From Nocardia aobensis NBRC 100429 (lineage in GTDB: Bacteria; Actinomycetota; Actinomycetes; Mycobacteriales; Mycobacteriaceae): a stretch of 64,000 nucleotides of DNA. The position numbers and the translations under genes are program-made. The notes under the pieces are model-generated. The model did no database searches, was not told where the DNA came from, and saw nothing but the letters and a program-made list of their open reading frames with translations. Below, in pieces: positions 9,008 to 17,568 of the stretch. The stretch is taken from positions 1 through 64,000 of the forward strand of contig NZ_BAFQ01000162.1 in the NCBI RefSeq assembly GCF_000308375.1. Direction: 5' to 3'. Position 1 is the stretch's first letter. The number at the start of each line of letters is the position of its first letter.

Positions 9008-9649
9008 ATGTTCACTTCTCGTATCCGCATGCTGTCGACCGCCGCCCTCGCCGCTGCCGCCCTGATCGTCGCCGGTTGCGGCAGCGACGACTCCGGCAGT
9101 TCGAACACCTCCGCACCGGCCTCGTCGTCACATCCGCCGATGGCCGATATGCCCGGGATGAATCACACCGGCGCACCGTCCACCGCGACCCGCACCGATT
9201 ACAACGACGCCGACGTCAGCTTCCTGACCATGATGTACCCGCATCACGCGCAGGCGGTGGAGATGGCGAAGCTGGTACCCGGCCGGTCGCAGAATCAGGA
9301 ATTGATCACCCTCGCCGCGAACGTGGAGAAGGCACAGGCCCCGGAGATGGAGCAGTTCGCCGCGCTGCTGCACAGTTTCGGCAAGCCCGCGCCGCAGGCG
9401 ACGATGAACCATCCGATGGACGGCGTGATGACGCCGGAGCAGATGACACAGCTGCGCGACGCGTCCGGCGCCGACTTCGACCGGATGTGGCTGCAGATGA
9501 TGATCGCGCACCATCAGGGCGCGGTCGATATGGCGAATACCGAGATCGCCGACGGCACGAACGCCGACGCGAAGGCGCTGGCGCACAACATTCTCACCGC
9601 GCAGCAGGCCGAGATTCAGCAGATGCGCGGGATGCTCGGGCAGAACTGA
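9008..9649 (+). CDS. DUF305 lipoprotein, probable periplasmic metal-binding protein
   Basis: 213 residues. The lipobox is VAGC (Cys24), followed by a low-complexity Ser/Thr linker containing a Met/His cluster (MADMPGMNH). The DUF305 domain is a four-helix bundle with two HH motifs, MMYPHHAQAVEMA and MIAHHQGAVDMA, near-duplicate halves of a ferritin-like fold. Methionine and histidine richness suggests Cu or another soft metal, an inference. An AGGAG ribosome site precedes ATG 9008. Probably co-transcribed with DUF6153 (52-bp gap). Confidence 0.88.
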   Translation: MFTSRIRMLSTAALAAAALIVAGCGSDDSGSSNTSAPASSSHPPMADMPGMNHTGAPSTATRTDYNDADVSFLTMMYPHHAQAVEMAKLVPGRSQNQELITLAANVEKAQAPEMEQFAALLHSFGKPAPQATMNHPMDGVMTPEQMTQLRDASGADFDRMWLQMMIAHHQGAVDMANTEIADGTNADAKALAHNILTAQQAEIQQMRGMLGQN

Positions 9650-9729
9650 TCGCCCGCGGTCGCACCGTTGCGTTCGCGCTCGCACGGTGTCGACCGCGGC
9701 TCGCGGACGAGCCCGGAAACCACACGCAG

Positions 9730-9759
9730 GCGGGTGTGCCGGATATCCGGCACCCCCGC
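9730..9759. terminator. Palindromic bidirectional terminator
   Basis: GTGCCGGATATCCGGCAC (9736-9753) is a perfect 18-bp palindrome flanked by GCGGG and CCCGC, extending the stem. It lies between the convergent DUF305 gene and the 97-residue protein gene. Confidence 0.65.
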
Positions 9760-9772
9760 GCGGGTGGGTCGG

Positions 9773-10066
9773 TCAGCTCCCGAGGACGGCGTTCATGATG
9801 GTGCCCGCACTGGTCGCGACACCACCGCCGATCATCGCGCCGGCCACCATCTTCGGCGACTCCAGCGCGCCGCCGCTCCACTTCTCCCAGGCGAAGCGGC
9901 CGCCGCCGTAGGTGATGGCGGTGACGCCGGACAGCAGGACGAACCAGGTGAAGTAGCGGACCAGCTTCAGCAGTTTGTCCGCGGCCGGCGGAGTTTCCGG
10001 CGTGGGGTTGCCGACCTGAGCCAGCACGGTGGTGTACATATCGTGTACGGCGAGAACCATGCTCAC
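9773..10066 (-). CDS. Small two-helix membrane protein, possibly pilin-like
   Basis: 97 residues from GTG 10066 (GAGAGG about 9 nt upstream); ATG 10060 is an alternative. There are two hydrophobic helices, LLKLVRYFTWFVLLSGVTAI and VAGAMIGGGVATSAGTIMNA, joined by YGGGRFAWEKWSGGALESPK. The size, the two-helix layout and the glycine-rich second helix resemble VirB2/TrbC-like subunits and the small membrane proteins of actinobacterial conjugative elements, but no conjugation gene is nearby, so the likeness may be superficial. Confidence 0.6.
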   Translation of the reverse strand: MSMVLAVHDMYTTVLAQVGNPTPETPPAADKLLKLVRYFTWFVLLSGVTAITYGGGRFAWEKWSGGALESPKMVAGAMIGGGVATSAGTIMNAVLGS

Positions 10067-10260
10067 GTTCGTTGTCCTCTCGGATGCTGAGGTGATGCCG
10101 GTACGGCGGTGATGCCGGTTGGAGCGCAGAGCATGCAGTGACAACTCGTCAAACAGAACCAATTGAACCGCACCGGCGCCTCGCCCGCAGCCGGACACAC
10201 CGCATTCGCGAAAGCCGCCACTACCTGCGGTTCCAGGTCAACTGACCGGTCCGCCGACGA

Positions 10261-11606
10261 TCATGCGCGCGAGCGGCCGCTCTCGGCGATCGAAGCGCGG
10301 CGGGAGCGCACCGCCACCGCATCGACACTTTCGCCGATGTCTCTCGGCGGCGCACCCCGGATTCGGCGTCCGGTCAGCAGCCGAACGCTCAGCGCGGCCA
10401 GCCGGCGGTGCCCCGCGAGCGCGCGCCGGGTCCCCGCCACCGACCACACCGTGCGTGTCCCGGGAGTCGTCGGCCGTCCGGCGAACCGGTCGGCGAGCCA
10501 GTCGACCATCACCGGGATGGCCAGGAATTCCAGCGGCAGATGTGCGCTGAGCCGATCGCGCAGATAGCCGATATCCGCTCCGGCCGCTTCGTAGCGCCGT
10601 ACGAGAGCGTCCACGTCGTCGACGGCGATCACCTCGTCGTGGACGCCCTGCACGATCAGCATCGGCATGCGTGGCGCCCGGCGACCGGGCAGGATGTCGG
10701 CGAGTACCGCACGCAATTCGGCGGTGTCCAGCAGGCCGGGCAGTCCCCCGCGGCGTAGCGCCCGACATCGCGGCGGGCGAGCCGGGCGAGCAGCGGAAAG
10801 GTCGCCGACACTTCGGCTTCGGCGAGCATCGCCAGGTAGCGGGGCTGCAGGGTCGCCCGCAGTGCGGTATCCAGATCCGGATAGCCGCGACGCAGCCCCG
10901 CGGTGAAGACCATGGCGAATCCGGCGAACACCGTGCCGTTCAGGCGCTCGAACGCCGCACCGGGATCGCCCACCGGCGAGCCCGCCACGGCGCCGACGAT
11001 ATTCAGTTCGGGCGCATGGGTTTCCGCGAGTTCGGCAGCCCAGGCGGTGGCCAGGCCACCGCCGGAGTACCCCCACAGGGCGATCGAGGTGCGCGAATTC
11101 AAGCCCAGCGGAACGAAATTCAGCGCCGCCCGGATGCCGTCGAGCGCGCGGTGGCCCGGCTCTCGCGCCACCCCGAATCTGCCTTCACTACCACCATGGT
11201 CGGGCACCGACACCACCCAGCCCCGATCCAGCGCCGCCGCGATCAACGGCAGTTCGAGTTGCGGGATCGCGCCGATCGCCCGGGCGCCGCGCCGCAGCGC
11301 GTAGGACGGAAAGCACTGCGGTGCAACGGCATCGATCGCGCAGTGAAAGGAGACCAGCGGCCGCCCGGGCGCGCAGTCCCGAGGCAGCAACACCGTGGTG
11401 ACCGCCGCCTCGGCCCTACCGTTCAGATCGCTGGTGCGATAGAGCAGCTGCCAGGCCGAAATCCGCAGCGGGACAACACCGAAGGCCGCCAGCTCCACGA
11501 CCCGGCTGCGCAGGATGGCGCCCGCCGGCTTCGCTTCGAAGCCTTCCGGCGCTCGATGGAAGGGATCGACGTCCGGCCGCGGCGGCAGCGGCCGACGGCC
11601 GCTCAC
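10261..11606 (-). pseudogene. Secretory lipase (LIP family), frameshifted
   Basis: It reads as one ~448-residue LIP-family lipase only if one base is added near 10744-10748. The first part, from GTG 11606 (overlapping the upstream lipase stop as GTGA), runs through PDVDPFHRAP, the nucleophile elbow WGYSGGGLATAW and the family segment VAGSPVGDPGAAFERLN. It then leaves frame at a run of five G on the coding strand. The other frame resumes GLPGLLDTAEL and carries QGVHDEVI (catalytic Asp region) and SAHLPLEF (catalytic His region), ending at 10261. No signal peptide is obvious at the start. A true mutation or a sequencing error in the homopolymer are both possible. Confidence 0.8.
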
Positions 11607-12730
11607 AGTCCGCCTCCGCCGCCGACGAGCCACGGGTTGAAGCTGCAGCTCAGCGTCGGCTTCCGCTGCGGATCGAGCGCGTGCAGCGCGATCGAGAGCG
11701 CCCGCGGGGAATACATCATCGTCAGGTGATCGGACAGGTCCTGCTCGCAGCCGTCCTGCAGGGTGATGTCGTTCACCGTGGCATCCGGCCCGGCCCGCAG
11801 ATACGCCAGCTCCACCGGATTCATCACCTCGTCGTAGCGGGAGGCCACCACGGTGTACGCCACGCCGGGCACCGTGTCGCCGGCGACGTTGAGCTGGTTC
11901 AGAAACGGGGAGCCGACGGCCTGCTGAATATTCGCCGGGCCGATCAGCGGACGGTAGAAACCGAGGATATCGATACCCAGATTCGTGATGATCCGGCCCA
12001 GCGTCGCCATGCCCAGCAATGTCGTTCCGTGGTGGGTGCCGCCGAAACTGACCAGCTGTCCGACCTTTTCGGCGCCGCCGCCGAATTTCAGATATTGATC
12101 GGCTACCGGCGCTCCCTGGGAATGCGCGACGATGTCGACGCGATCGGAATGTGTGGTAGCCCGTACCCGGTCGACGAAGGCCGCCAGTTGCCGCGCCGAA
12201 TCCTCGATCGGCCCGACCGCATAACGGCCGGGAAGTACCGCGCCGAGACCACCGCCGTCGAGCAGACCGGACCGTCCGTAATTGAAAGCGAAAACACAAA
12301 AGCCCGCCCGCGCGAGTTTCGGCGCCATATAGGCGAAACTGTCGTAGGCGTTGAGCCAGGTTCCGTGCACCAGCACGATCGGCTTCGGATGGTCGGCGCT
12401 CGGCAGACAATCCCAGCGGTTCGTGCCCGGCGGGGCGGCATCCGGATGGGTCAGGCCGTAACCGAATGCGCCCAGGTAGGAGGTCATTTCTGGTCCTTCG
12501 CCCACCGCGTCGCTGGCGTGGCTGGCGGCCCGGCCGCCGGAACCGGAACTGCTGCCGGTGTCCAGAACCGGCTGCGGCACAGCGCCGTCCGCGGAATGCA
12601 GTCCCGCGGCGATCAGTTCGGCCAGCTGTGTTTCCGGGGTGTCGGGCGGCGATGCGGTCGCTGTTCCGGAGCCGATGACGGCCGCGCAGATCAGGACGGC
12701 GAGCGCCGGGATTCGATGACGAAGCTTCAT
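11603..12730 (-). CDS. Secreted triacylglycerol lipase / esterase (alpha/beta hydrolase)
   Basis: 375 residues. A Sec signal peptide (MKLRHRIPALAVLICAAVIG) is followed by a low-complexity linker. The oxyanion motif is VLVHGTWLNAYDSF, the nucleophile S204 lies in VAHSQGAP, a GGTHHGTT segment follows, and the catalytic His is in QDLSDHLTMMYSP; this is the class of secreted lipases related to Streptomyces LipA and Bacillus LipA. The frame is open further upstream, but ATG 12730 has GGGAAGG 5 nt before it and begins the signal peptide. It is translationally coupled to the downstream LIP lipase, making a two-lipase operon. Predicted role: degradation of extracellular acylglycerols or esters. Confidence 0.85.
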   Translation of the reverse strand: MKLRHRIPALAVLICAAVIGSGTATASPPDTPETQLAELIAAGLHSADGAVPQPVLDTGSSSGSGGRAASHASDAVGEGPEMTSYLGAFGYGLTHPDAAPPGTNRWDCLPSADHPKPIVLVHGTWLNAYDSFAYMAPKLARAGFCVFAFNYGRSGLLDGGGLGAVLPGRYAVGPIEDSARQLAAFVDRVRATTHSDRVDIVAHSQGAPVADQYLKFGGGAEKVGQLVSFGGTHHGTTLLGMATLGRIITNLGIDILGFYRPLIGPANIQQAVGSPFLNQLNVAGDTVPGVAYTVVASRYDEVMNPVELAYLRAGPDATVNDITLQDGCEQDLSDHLTMMYSPRALSIALHALDPQRKPTLSCSFNPWLVGGGGGL

Positions 12731-12917
12731 TGCAACCTTCCCTACCGGCACGCCGACAAACGTTTTCGGCGGCCGCATTCAGCGTCATCGGCAGGGGCGG
12801 GAAAGTCACTGCACTCGCATACACAGATCCGGTGGCGGGATTTGTCGCCGGAAACGAATTCCGGTCGCGGCGCCGCGACCTCTTGCCGATGCTCATGTGG
12901 CCCGCGACAATCGGCGC

Positions 12918-14147
12918 ATGCCGGTTGCCGTGAATTCCGCACCCTCGAGTCTCGCCGCGCGCATTCTCGACCGCCTGCCGCAGTTCGCCGAACGTGTCCT
13001 GGCCTCCGGTCTGGGTACCTCCGCATCGGCCGTCGATCTGCCCGCGGACCATTTCGTCGAGGTGCTTCCGGCCATCTACGGATGTGCGCACGCCTTCCTG
13101 CACGCCATGGCGCAGCGGCGGGAATTCACCCGCGCCGAGATCGCGGCCTTCGTGCAGCCGGTGATCGAGCGGCATGCGGAGGACCGGCTGCCGCTGCCGC
13201 TGCTGATGGAGGCGGTCCACCACTCCGCCCAGCAGGTTCTGCAGGAGGCGGTGGCGGTGAGCGGGCCCGCGGATGTCGACCAGCTGATCGAGTTCGGTTC
13301 GCGCACACTCGAATTGCTCATGCACATCAATCTGATCACGGTCGAGGGGTACGCGGCGGTCGAGCACTCGATCTACCATCCGGAACGGGAGGCCAGGCGC
13401 GCCCTGTGCGCGGCGCTGGTGGGCGGGCAGGCCGCCGAGGAGCAGGCCGCACGCGCCGATACCGCTCTGGCCGAACGGTATTCGGTTCTCGCCGTCCAGG
13501 TACGCACCGATCCGCAACCGGCCGCGGCCGCGAATCTGGTGGTCCGTCGCCGCATTCGCATCCTGCAGCGCGTTCTGGACCGGGTAGCGGGGCCGACCGC
13601 GCTGCACACCTTCGACGGCGAGACCGCGGTCGTGCTGCTCCCCGGCGTCCTGGGATGGCCGGAGAGCGCCGGCGCGGAGTTGGCCACCGAACTCGCCGAA
13701 CAGTTCGGCGCCGATGTGGTCGTCGCCGAAACCCCTGGCACCAGGCGCGAAGCCGTGCCGGAGGCAGCGCACCAGGCCGCGGAGGTGGCGCAACTGGCAC
13801 ACCTGTCCGGGCGGCCGACCGGTGTGTACCGGCTCGACGACCTGCTGCTGGAGTATCAGCTCACGCGGCCCGGCGTGGCCCGTGACCGGCTGGCCGAGCG
13901 GATCGAACCGCTGCGCCAGGCACCGCATCTCATGGAGACGCTCGACGCCCATCTGCGCCACGGCTCCGATCGCAAGGCGGCCGCCGCCGAAATTCACGTC
14001 CACCCCAACACGTTCAGTTATCGACTGCGCCGCATCGGCGAACTGACCGGCGCCGACCCGAGCGATCCGAACGGATCACGATTGCTGTCCGCGGCGCTGG
14101 TCGCCCATCGATTGCGTCCGGCGCCCGGCCGGCCGATCACATCCTGA
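12918..14147 (+). CDS. PucR-family transcriptional regulator
   Basis: About 409 residues. A helical N-terminal sensor region (SLAARILDRLPQFAERVLAS), a GGDEF-like middle domain and a C-terminal HTH of the PucR/CdaR type: LMETLDAHLRHGSDRKAAAA then HVHPNTFSYRLRRIGELTG. I chose ATG 12918; GTG 12897 would add seven residues, and neither has a strong ribosome site. It is divergent from the lipase operon and followed 22 bp later by a second regulator of the same type, so it may control either flank. Confidence 0.85.
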   Translation: MPVAVNSAPSSLAARILDRLPQFAERVLASGLGTSASAVDLPADHFVEVLPAIYGCAHAFLHAMAQRREFTRAEIAAFVQPVIERHAEDRLPLPLLMEAVHHSAQQVLQEAVAVSGPADVDQLIEFGSRTLELLMHINLITVEGYAAVEHSIYHPEREARRALCAALVGGQAAEEQAARADTALAERYSVLAVQVRTDPQPAAAANLVVRRRIRILQRVLDRVAGPTALHTFDGETAVVLLPGVLGWPESAGAELATELAEQFGADVVVAETPGTRREAVPEAAHQAAEVAQLAHLSGRPTGVYRLDDLLLEYQLTRPGVARDRLAERIEPLRQAPHLMETLDAHLRHGSDRKAAAAEIHVHPNTFSYRLRRIGELTGADPSDPNGSRLLSAALVAHRLRPAPGRPITS

Positions 14148-14169
14148 GCAGTGAGAAGGTAGTACGACG

Positions 14170-15399
14170 ATGAACGCCCGCCCCCGCCACGACGTCCGGG
14201 TGCTCTCCCGCCAACTGGTCGGGCATTTCGCCGAACACGTGGCGCCGTGCTCGACGTTGCCCGGTGACGCCCTGCACGGCGACATCACCGCGGTGACCAG
14301 GGTCTGCCTGGAACTGACCGTGGACATCCTCGAGGGCCGCGAACCGGACGAGAAGGTCGGGCGCCTGCAGCGCGCGGCCGCGAACTGGGCACGCGAGGGT
14401 ATCCCGATCGACACCGTGCACCACGCGGTGCACGAGGGCTTCCGGCTGGCCTTCGATCTGCTGCTCACCCAGACCGATCCGAAGCAGCGGCCCGAGAATC
14501 CGGCGCAGCTGCTGTTGCGGATTCTCGACACCATCACTCCGGCGGTAGCGCTCGCCTATGTGCGCGAACATCAGGCCGCGGTCACCGAACACCACACCGC
14601 GGTGCATACGCTGGTCTCGGCACTGCTGGCCGGGCACCCCACCTCGACCATGGCCCGCGCGAGCGGGATCGAGATCGAACCGGCGTATGTCGTGGTGGCG
14701 ATGAGCATTCCGCCGCATCCCGACGAATCCCATCCGAACGTGGACGGGAAAGTGGTGGCGCGCCGCAAACTGCGCCGGTTGCAGACCGCCCTGGCCAATC
14801 GCAGTGGTGGACGGGTGCTGTCGTTGCTGAGCGTGGACGGCGGCACGATCCTCGTCCCGGAGGCGATGTTCGGCGAGCACGAACTCGACGAGCTGATCGC
14901 CGAACTGTCCGAGGCGGCCCAGGTCGGGCTCACCGCCACCGCGCTCGCGACGCCCACCGAGCAGATCTCCGCGGCCGCCGACCGCGTGCACGAACTGCTC
15001 GACACGGTGCTGCGGCTGGCGGGCCCGCCCGGGCTGTACCGGTTCGCCGACCTGGCGATGGAATACCAATTGACCCGTCCCGGACCGGGTTTGGAACGCC
15101 TGGGCACGCTGCTGGATCCGCTCGACGACCATCCGGATCTGCTCGAGACGCTGCGGCGGCATATGGCCACCGGACTCTCCCGCCGCCGCACCGCCCGGCA
15201 GCTGCAGGTGCACACCAACACCGTCGACTATCGGCTCAAACGGATCGGACAGCTCACCGGGCTGGACCCTTCGCAACCGAGCGGCCTCTGGTATCTGCGG
15301 GCCGCGCTGGTGGCGCGCACCTATCGGGACGCCGAGGGACCGCCGGTGACCGAGGTCGCGGATCATTCGCCGCGACGGTATGGGCAAAACGTTTGCTAG
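14170..15399 (+). CDS. PucR-family transcriptional regulator (tandem paralogue)
   Basis: 409 residues with the same architecture as its upstream neighbour and clear sequence similarity, for example YRFADLAMEYQLTRPGPGLE against YRLDDLLLEYQLTRPGVARD. The C-terminal HTH is LLETLRRHMATGLSRRRTAR then QVHTNTVDYRLKRIGQLTG. The N-terminal region has histidines (TEHHTAVH) at the start of the middle domain. The pair arose by tandem duplication and subsequent divergence. PucR relatives often control purine or aromatic catabolism; the NCS1 permease operon 3 kb away is a possible target, by inference only. Confidence 0.85.
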   Translation: MNARPRHDVRVLSRQLVGHFAEHVAPCSTLPGDALHGDITAVTRVCLELTVDILEGREPDEKVGRLQRAAANWAREGIPIDTVHHAVHEGFRLAFDLLLTQTDPKQRPENPAQLLLRILDTITPAVALAYVREHQAAVTEHHTAVHTLVSALLAGHPTSTMARASGIEIEPAYVVVAMSIPPHPDESHPNVDGKVVARRKLRRLQTALANRSGGRVLSLLSVDGGTILVPEAMFGEHELDELIAELSEAAQVGLTATALATPTEQISAAADRVHELLDTVLRLAGPPGLYRFADLAMEYQLTRPGPGLERLGTLLDPLDDHPDLLETLRRHMATGLSRRRTARQLQVHTNTVDYRLKRIGQLTGLDPSQPSGLWYLRAALVARTYRDAEGPPVTEVADHSPRRYGQNVC

Positions 15400-15417
15400 G
15401 AGGTAGCCTCTGACGCG

Positions 15418-16056
15418 ATGGCTACCACTGCGCAACTGCGGGCCGCGCTGGCGGTACTGCACGCCGATACCGACGAAGCCGCCGAGCAGGCCCGCATTTC
15501 GGAAATGTCCGGAACCGATTCGGCCGCGGTCGAACACGCCCTGCTCGCCGGTTTGCTGTACCGCATGATGGGCGATGATCTGCGGCACTCCCTGACCGGG
15601 GCCCCCGACCTCACCGCACTCGAGGAACGGGCCCGCGCCGCCGGGCCGGGTACCGTCACCGACGCCACCGACGATCCCGAACACCGCGAAGAGCACTGTG
15701 CGCAAGCGCATTTCGAGGCGTATTGGCTCGCTCATCGGATCGCCGGCCTGCATTTCACCACCGTGCCCTCGGCCCCGGCGCTGCAGGCGGCCGCACACAC
15801 CGCGGAGGCCACCCGCACGCTGCTGCGCATCCATCGCGATCTGCTGCGCACGCCGGACGCCGGTCACCCGGCCTGGGAGGTGGTGATCGATCAGCTCGAT
15901 CGAGCCCGCGAGCTGGCCCTGGCGGCGTTCACCGGTGGCCGGCCCTCCGATCCTCAGCCCCCGGGCACTCAGCCTTCCGACGCGTGGCCCCCGGACGCCG
16001 GCGCGGGAGTGTCGGAGACCGGTCGCGACCGCAGCACCGAATGCCGCACACCGTAG
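15418..16056 (+). CDS. Hypothetical protein, C-terminus overlapping the APC permease
   Basis: 212 residues, not recognised. Residues 1-170 are mostly helical, acidic and Ala/Leu-rich, with HCAQAHFEAYWLAHRIAGLH at the centre; the last ~40 residues are Pro/Ser/Asp-rich and low in complexity. It starts 18 bp after the second PucR gene with AGGAGG upstream of ATG 15418, so it is probably in that operon. The 3' end overlaps the convergent permease gene by 88 bp. It could be a cytoplasmic partner of the regulator. Coding potential looks real from codon bias and ribosome site. Confidence 0.65.
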   Translation: MATTAQLRAALAVLHADTDEAAEQARISEMSGTDSAAVEHALLAGLLYRMMGDDLRHSLTGAPDLTALEERARAAGPGTVTDATDDPEHREEHCAQAHFEAYWLAHRIAGLHFTTVPSAPALQAAAHTAEATRTLLRIHRDLLRTPDAGHPAWEVVIDQLDRARELALAAFTGGRPSDPQPPGTQPSDAWPPDAGAGVSETGRDRSTECRTP

Positions 16057-17540
16057 GTGAAGTAGACGACCAACCCGATCGCCATCCAGATCACGAATCG
16101 CAACCAGGTCTCCACCGACAGGTTCAGCATCAGCCACAGGCACGCCAGCACGGCGAGGATCGGAATCAGCGGCACCAGCGGCACCCGGAATCCGCGCGGC
16201 AGTTCGGGACGGGTGCGGCGCAGGATGATCACACCGACCGACACCAGTACGAAGGCGAACAGCGTGCCGATGTTCACCATTTCCTCGAGCGTGCCGAACT
16301 GCACGAATCCGGCCAGTACGGCACAGACCGTGCCGACGCCGATGGTGAGCGTAGCCGGAGTGCCGAAGCGACCGGTCCGGGCCAGGCGACGCGGGAGCAG
16401 GCCATCGCGCGACATCGCGAACAACACGCGGGTCTGGCCCAGGTACAGCACCATCACCACGGTGGTCAGACCGGCCAGCGCGCCGACGGAGATGACGTTC
16501 TTGGCCCAGGTGACCCCGTGCAGTTTGAACGCGGTGGCGAGGGTGGCGTCGTTGCCGGCGAGCTCGGTGTAGGGCACCATGCCGGTCAGCACCAGCGTCA
16601 CGGCCACATACAGGATGGTGCAGATCAACAGCGAGCCCAGGATTCCGCGCGGCACATTGCGCTGTGGATTCTTCGTCTCCTCCGCGGTGGTGGCCACGAC
16701 ATCGAATCCGATGAACGCGAAGAACACCAGGCTGGCCGCGGCCAGGAGTCCGTACCAGCCGAAGTTGCTGTCACCGGCGCCGGTCAGCCATTGGAACAGC
16801 GTCTGGTGCAGGCCCTCCCCGGTACTGCTGGGCTGCGACGGCGGAATGTAGGGCTTCAGATTGGACGGCTTGAAATAGGTCAGCCCCACCACGATCACCA
16901 CGGCGATCACCGACAGTTTGATCGCGACCGCGATCGCCGACACCCGCGAGGACACCTTGGTGCCGATCACGAGCAGCACCATCAGGATGACGATCAACAG
17001 GGCCGCGCCCCAATCGAATGCGACCGACCCGAAATGCACGATCGGCGAACGCGATCCCATCACCTCGCCCAGGTATTGCGACCAGCCCTTGGCGACAACC
17101 GATGCGGCGAGGGCGAATTCGAGGATCAGGTCCCAGCCGATGATCCACGCCACCAACTCGCCGAAGGTGGCGTAGGAGAAGGTATAGGCGCTGCCGGCGA
17201 CCGGAACGGTGGAGGCGAATTCGGCGTAGCACAGCGCGGTGAGACCGCAGGCGATGGCGGCGAAGACGAAGGCCAGTGAGACCGACGGCCCCGCCACATT
17301 GCCGGCCGTGCGAGCGGTCAGCGTGAAGATGCCCGCACCGACCACGACGGCGACGCCGAAGACGGTGAGATCCCAGGCGGTCAGATCCTTGCGGAGTTTG
17401 GAATCGGGTTCATCGGTATCCCGGATCGATTGTTCGACCGATTTGGTTCGTAGCAGTCCACCCCACCGGGGGTTCGGCACCGATCCGGCCGTGTCCTGCG
17501 TTGGCGTCGGCTCAGCCACACCCGTCTCCTCCGTTGTCAC
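15969..17540 (-). CDS. APC-superfamily amino acid permease (CAT type)
   Basis: About 523 residues with at least 12 hydrophobic segments. The N-terminal substrate-binding helix reads FGVAVVVGAGIFTLTA, the APC signature, and FAFIGFDVVATTAEETKNPQR is the conserved segment of the cationic amino acid transporter subfamily. It probably imports an amino acid or amine by proton symport. GTG 17540 is chosen (GGGGGAAC upstream) over the open frame to 17567. It is the last gene of a three-gene minus-strand operon, 28 bp after the kinase gene. Substrate not evident from sequence. Confidence 0.88.
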   Translation of the reverse strand: MTTEETGVAEPTPTQDTAGSVPNPRWGGLLRTKSVEQSIRDTDEPDSKLRKDLTAWDLTVFGVAVVVGAGIFTLTARTAGNVAGPSVSLAFVFAAIACGLTALCYAEFASTVPVAGSAYTFSYATFGELVAWIIGWDLILEFALAASVVAKGWSQYLGEVMGSRSPIVHFGSVAFDWGAALLIVILMVLLVIGTKVSSRVSAIAVAIKLSVIAVVIVVGLTYFKPSNLKPYIPPSQPSSTGEGLHQTLFQWLTGAGDSNFGWYGLLAAASLVFFAFIGFDVVATTAEETKNPQRNVPRGILGSLLICTILYVAVTLVLTGMVPYTELAGNDATLATAFKLHGVTWAKNVISVGALAGLTTVVMVLYLGQTRVLFAMSRDGLLPRRLARTGRFGTPATLTIGVGTVCAVLAGFVQFGTLEEMVNIGTLFAFVLVSVGVIILRRTRPELPRGFRVPLVPLIPILAVLACLWLMLNLSVETWLRFVIWMAIGLVVYFTYGVRHSVLRSRPVSDTPAPASGGHASEG

Positions 17541-17568
17541 CGTTCCCCCGTGACCCGCAGACAGCAAC

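Noticed and set aside
12731..12917. Short hairpins (CGCCGA/TCGGCG; CCGGAA/TTCCGG) as PucR operators
   Set aside because: Six-base arms are expected by chance at this GC content; no repetition supports them.
14137..16143. A 668-codon open frame opposite the PucR genes
   Set aside because: Antisense shadow of two well-supported PucR regulators.
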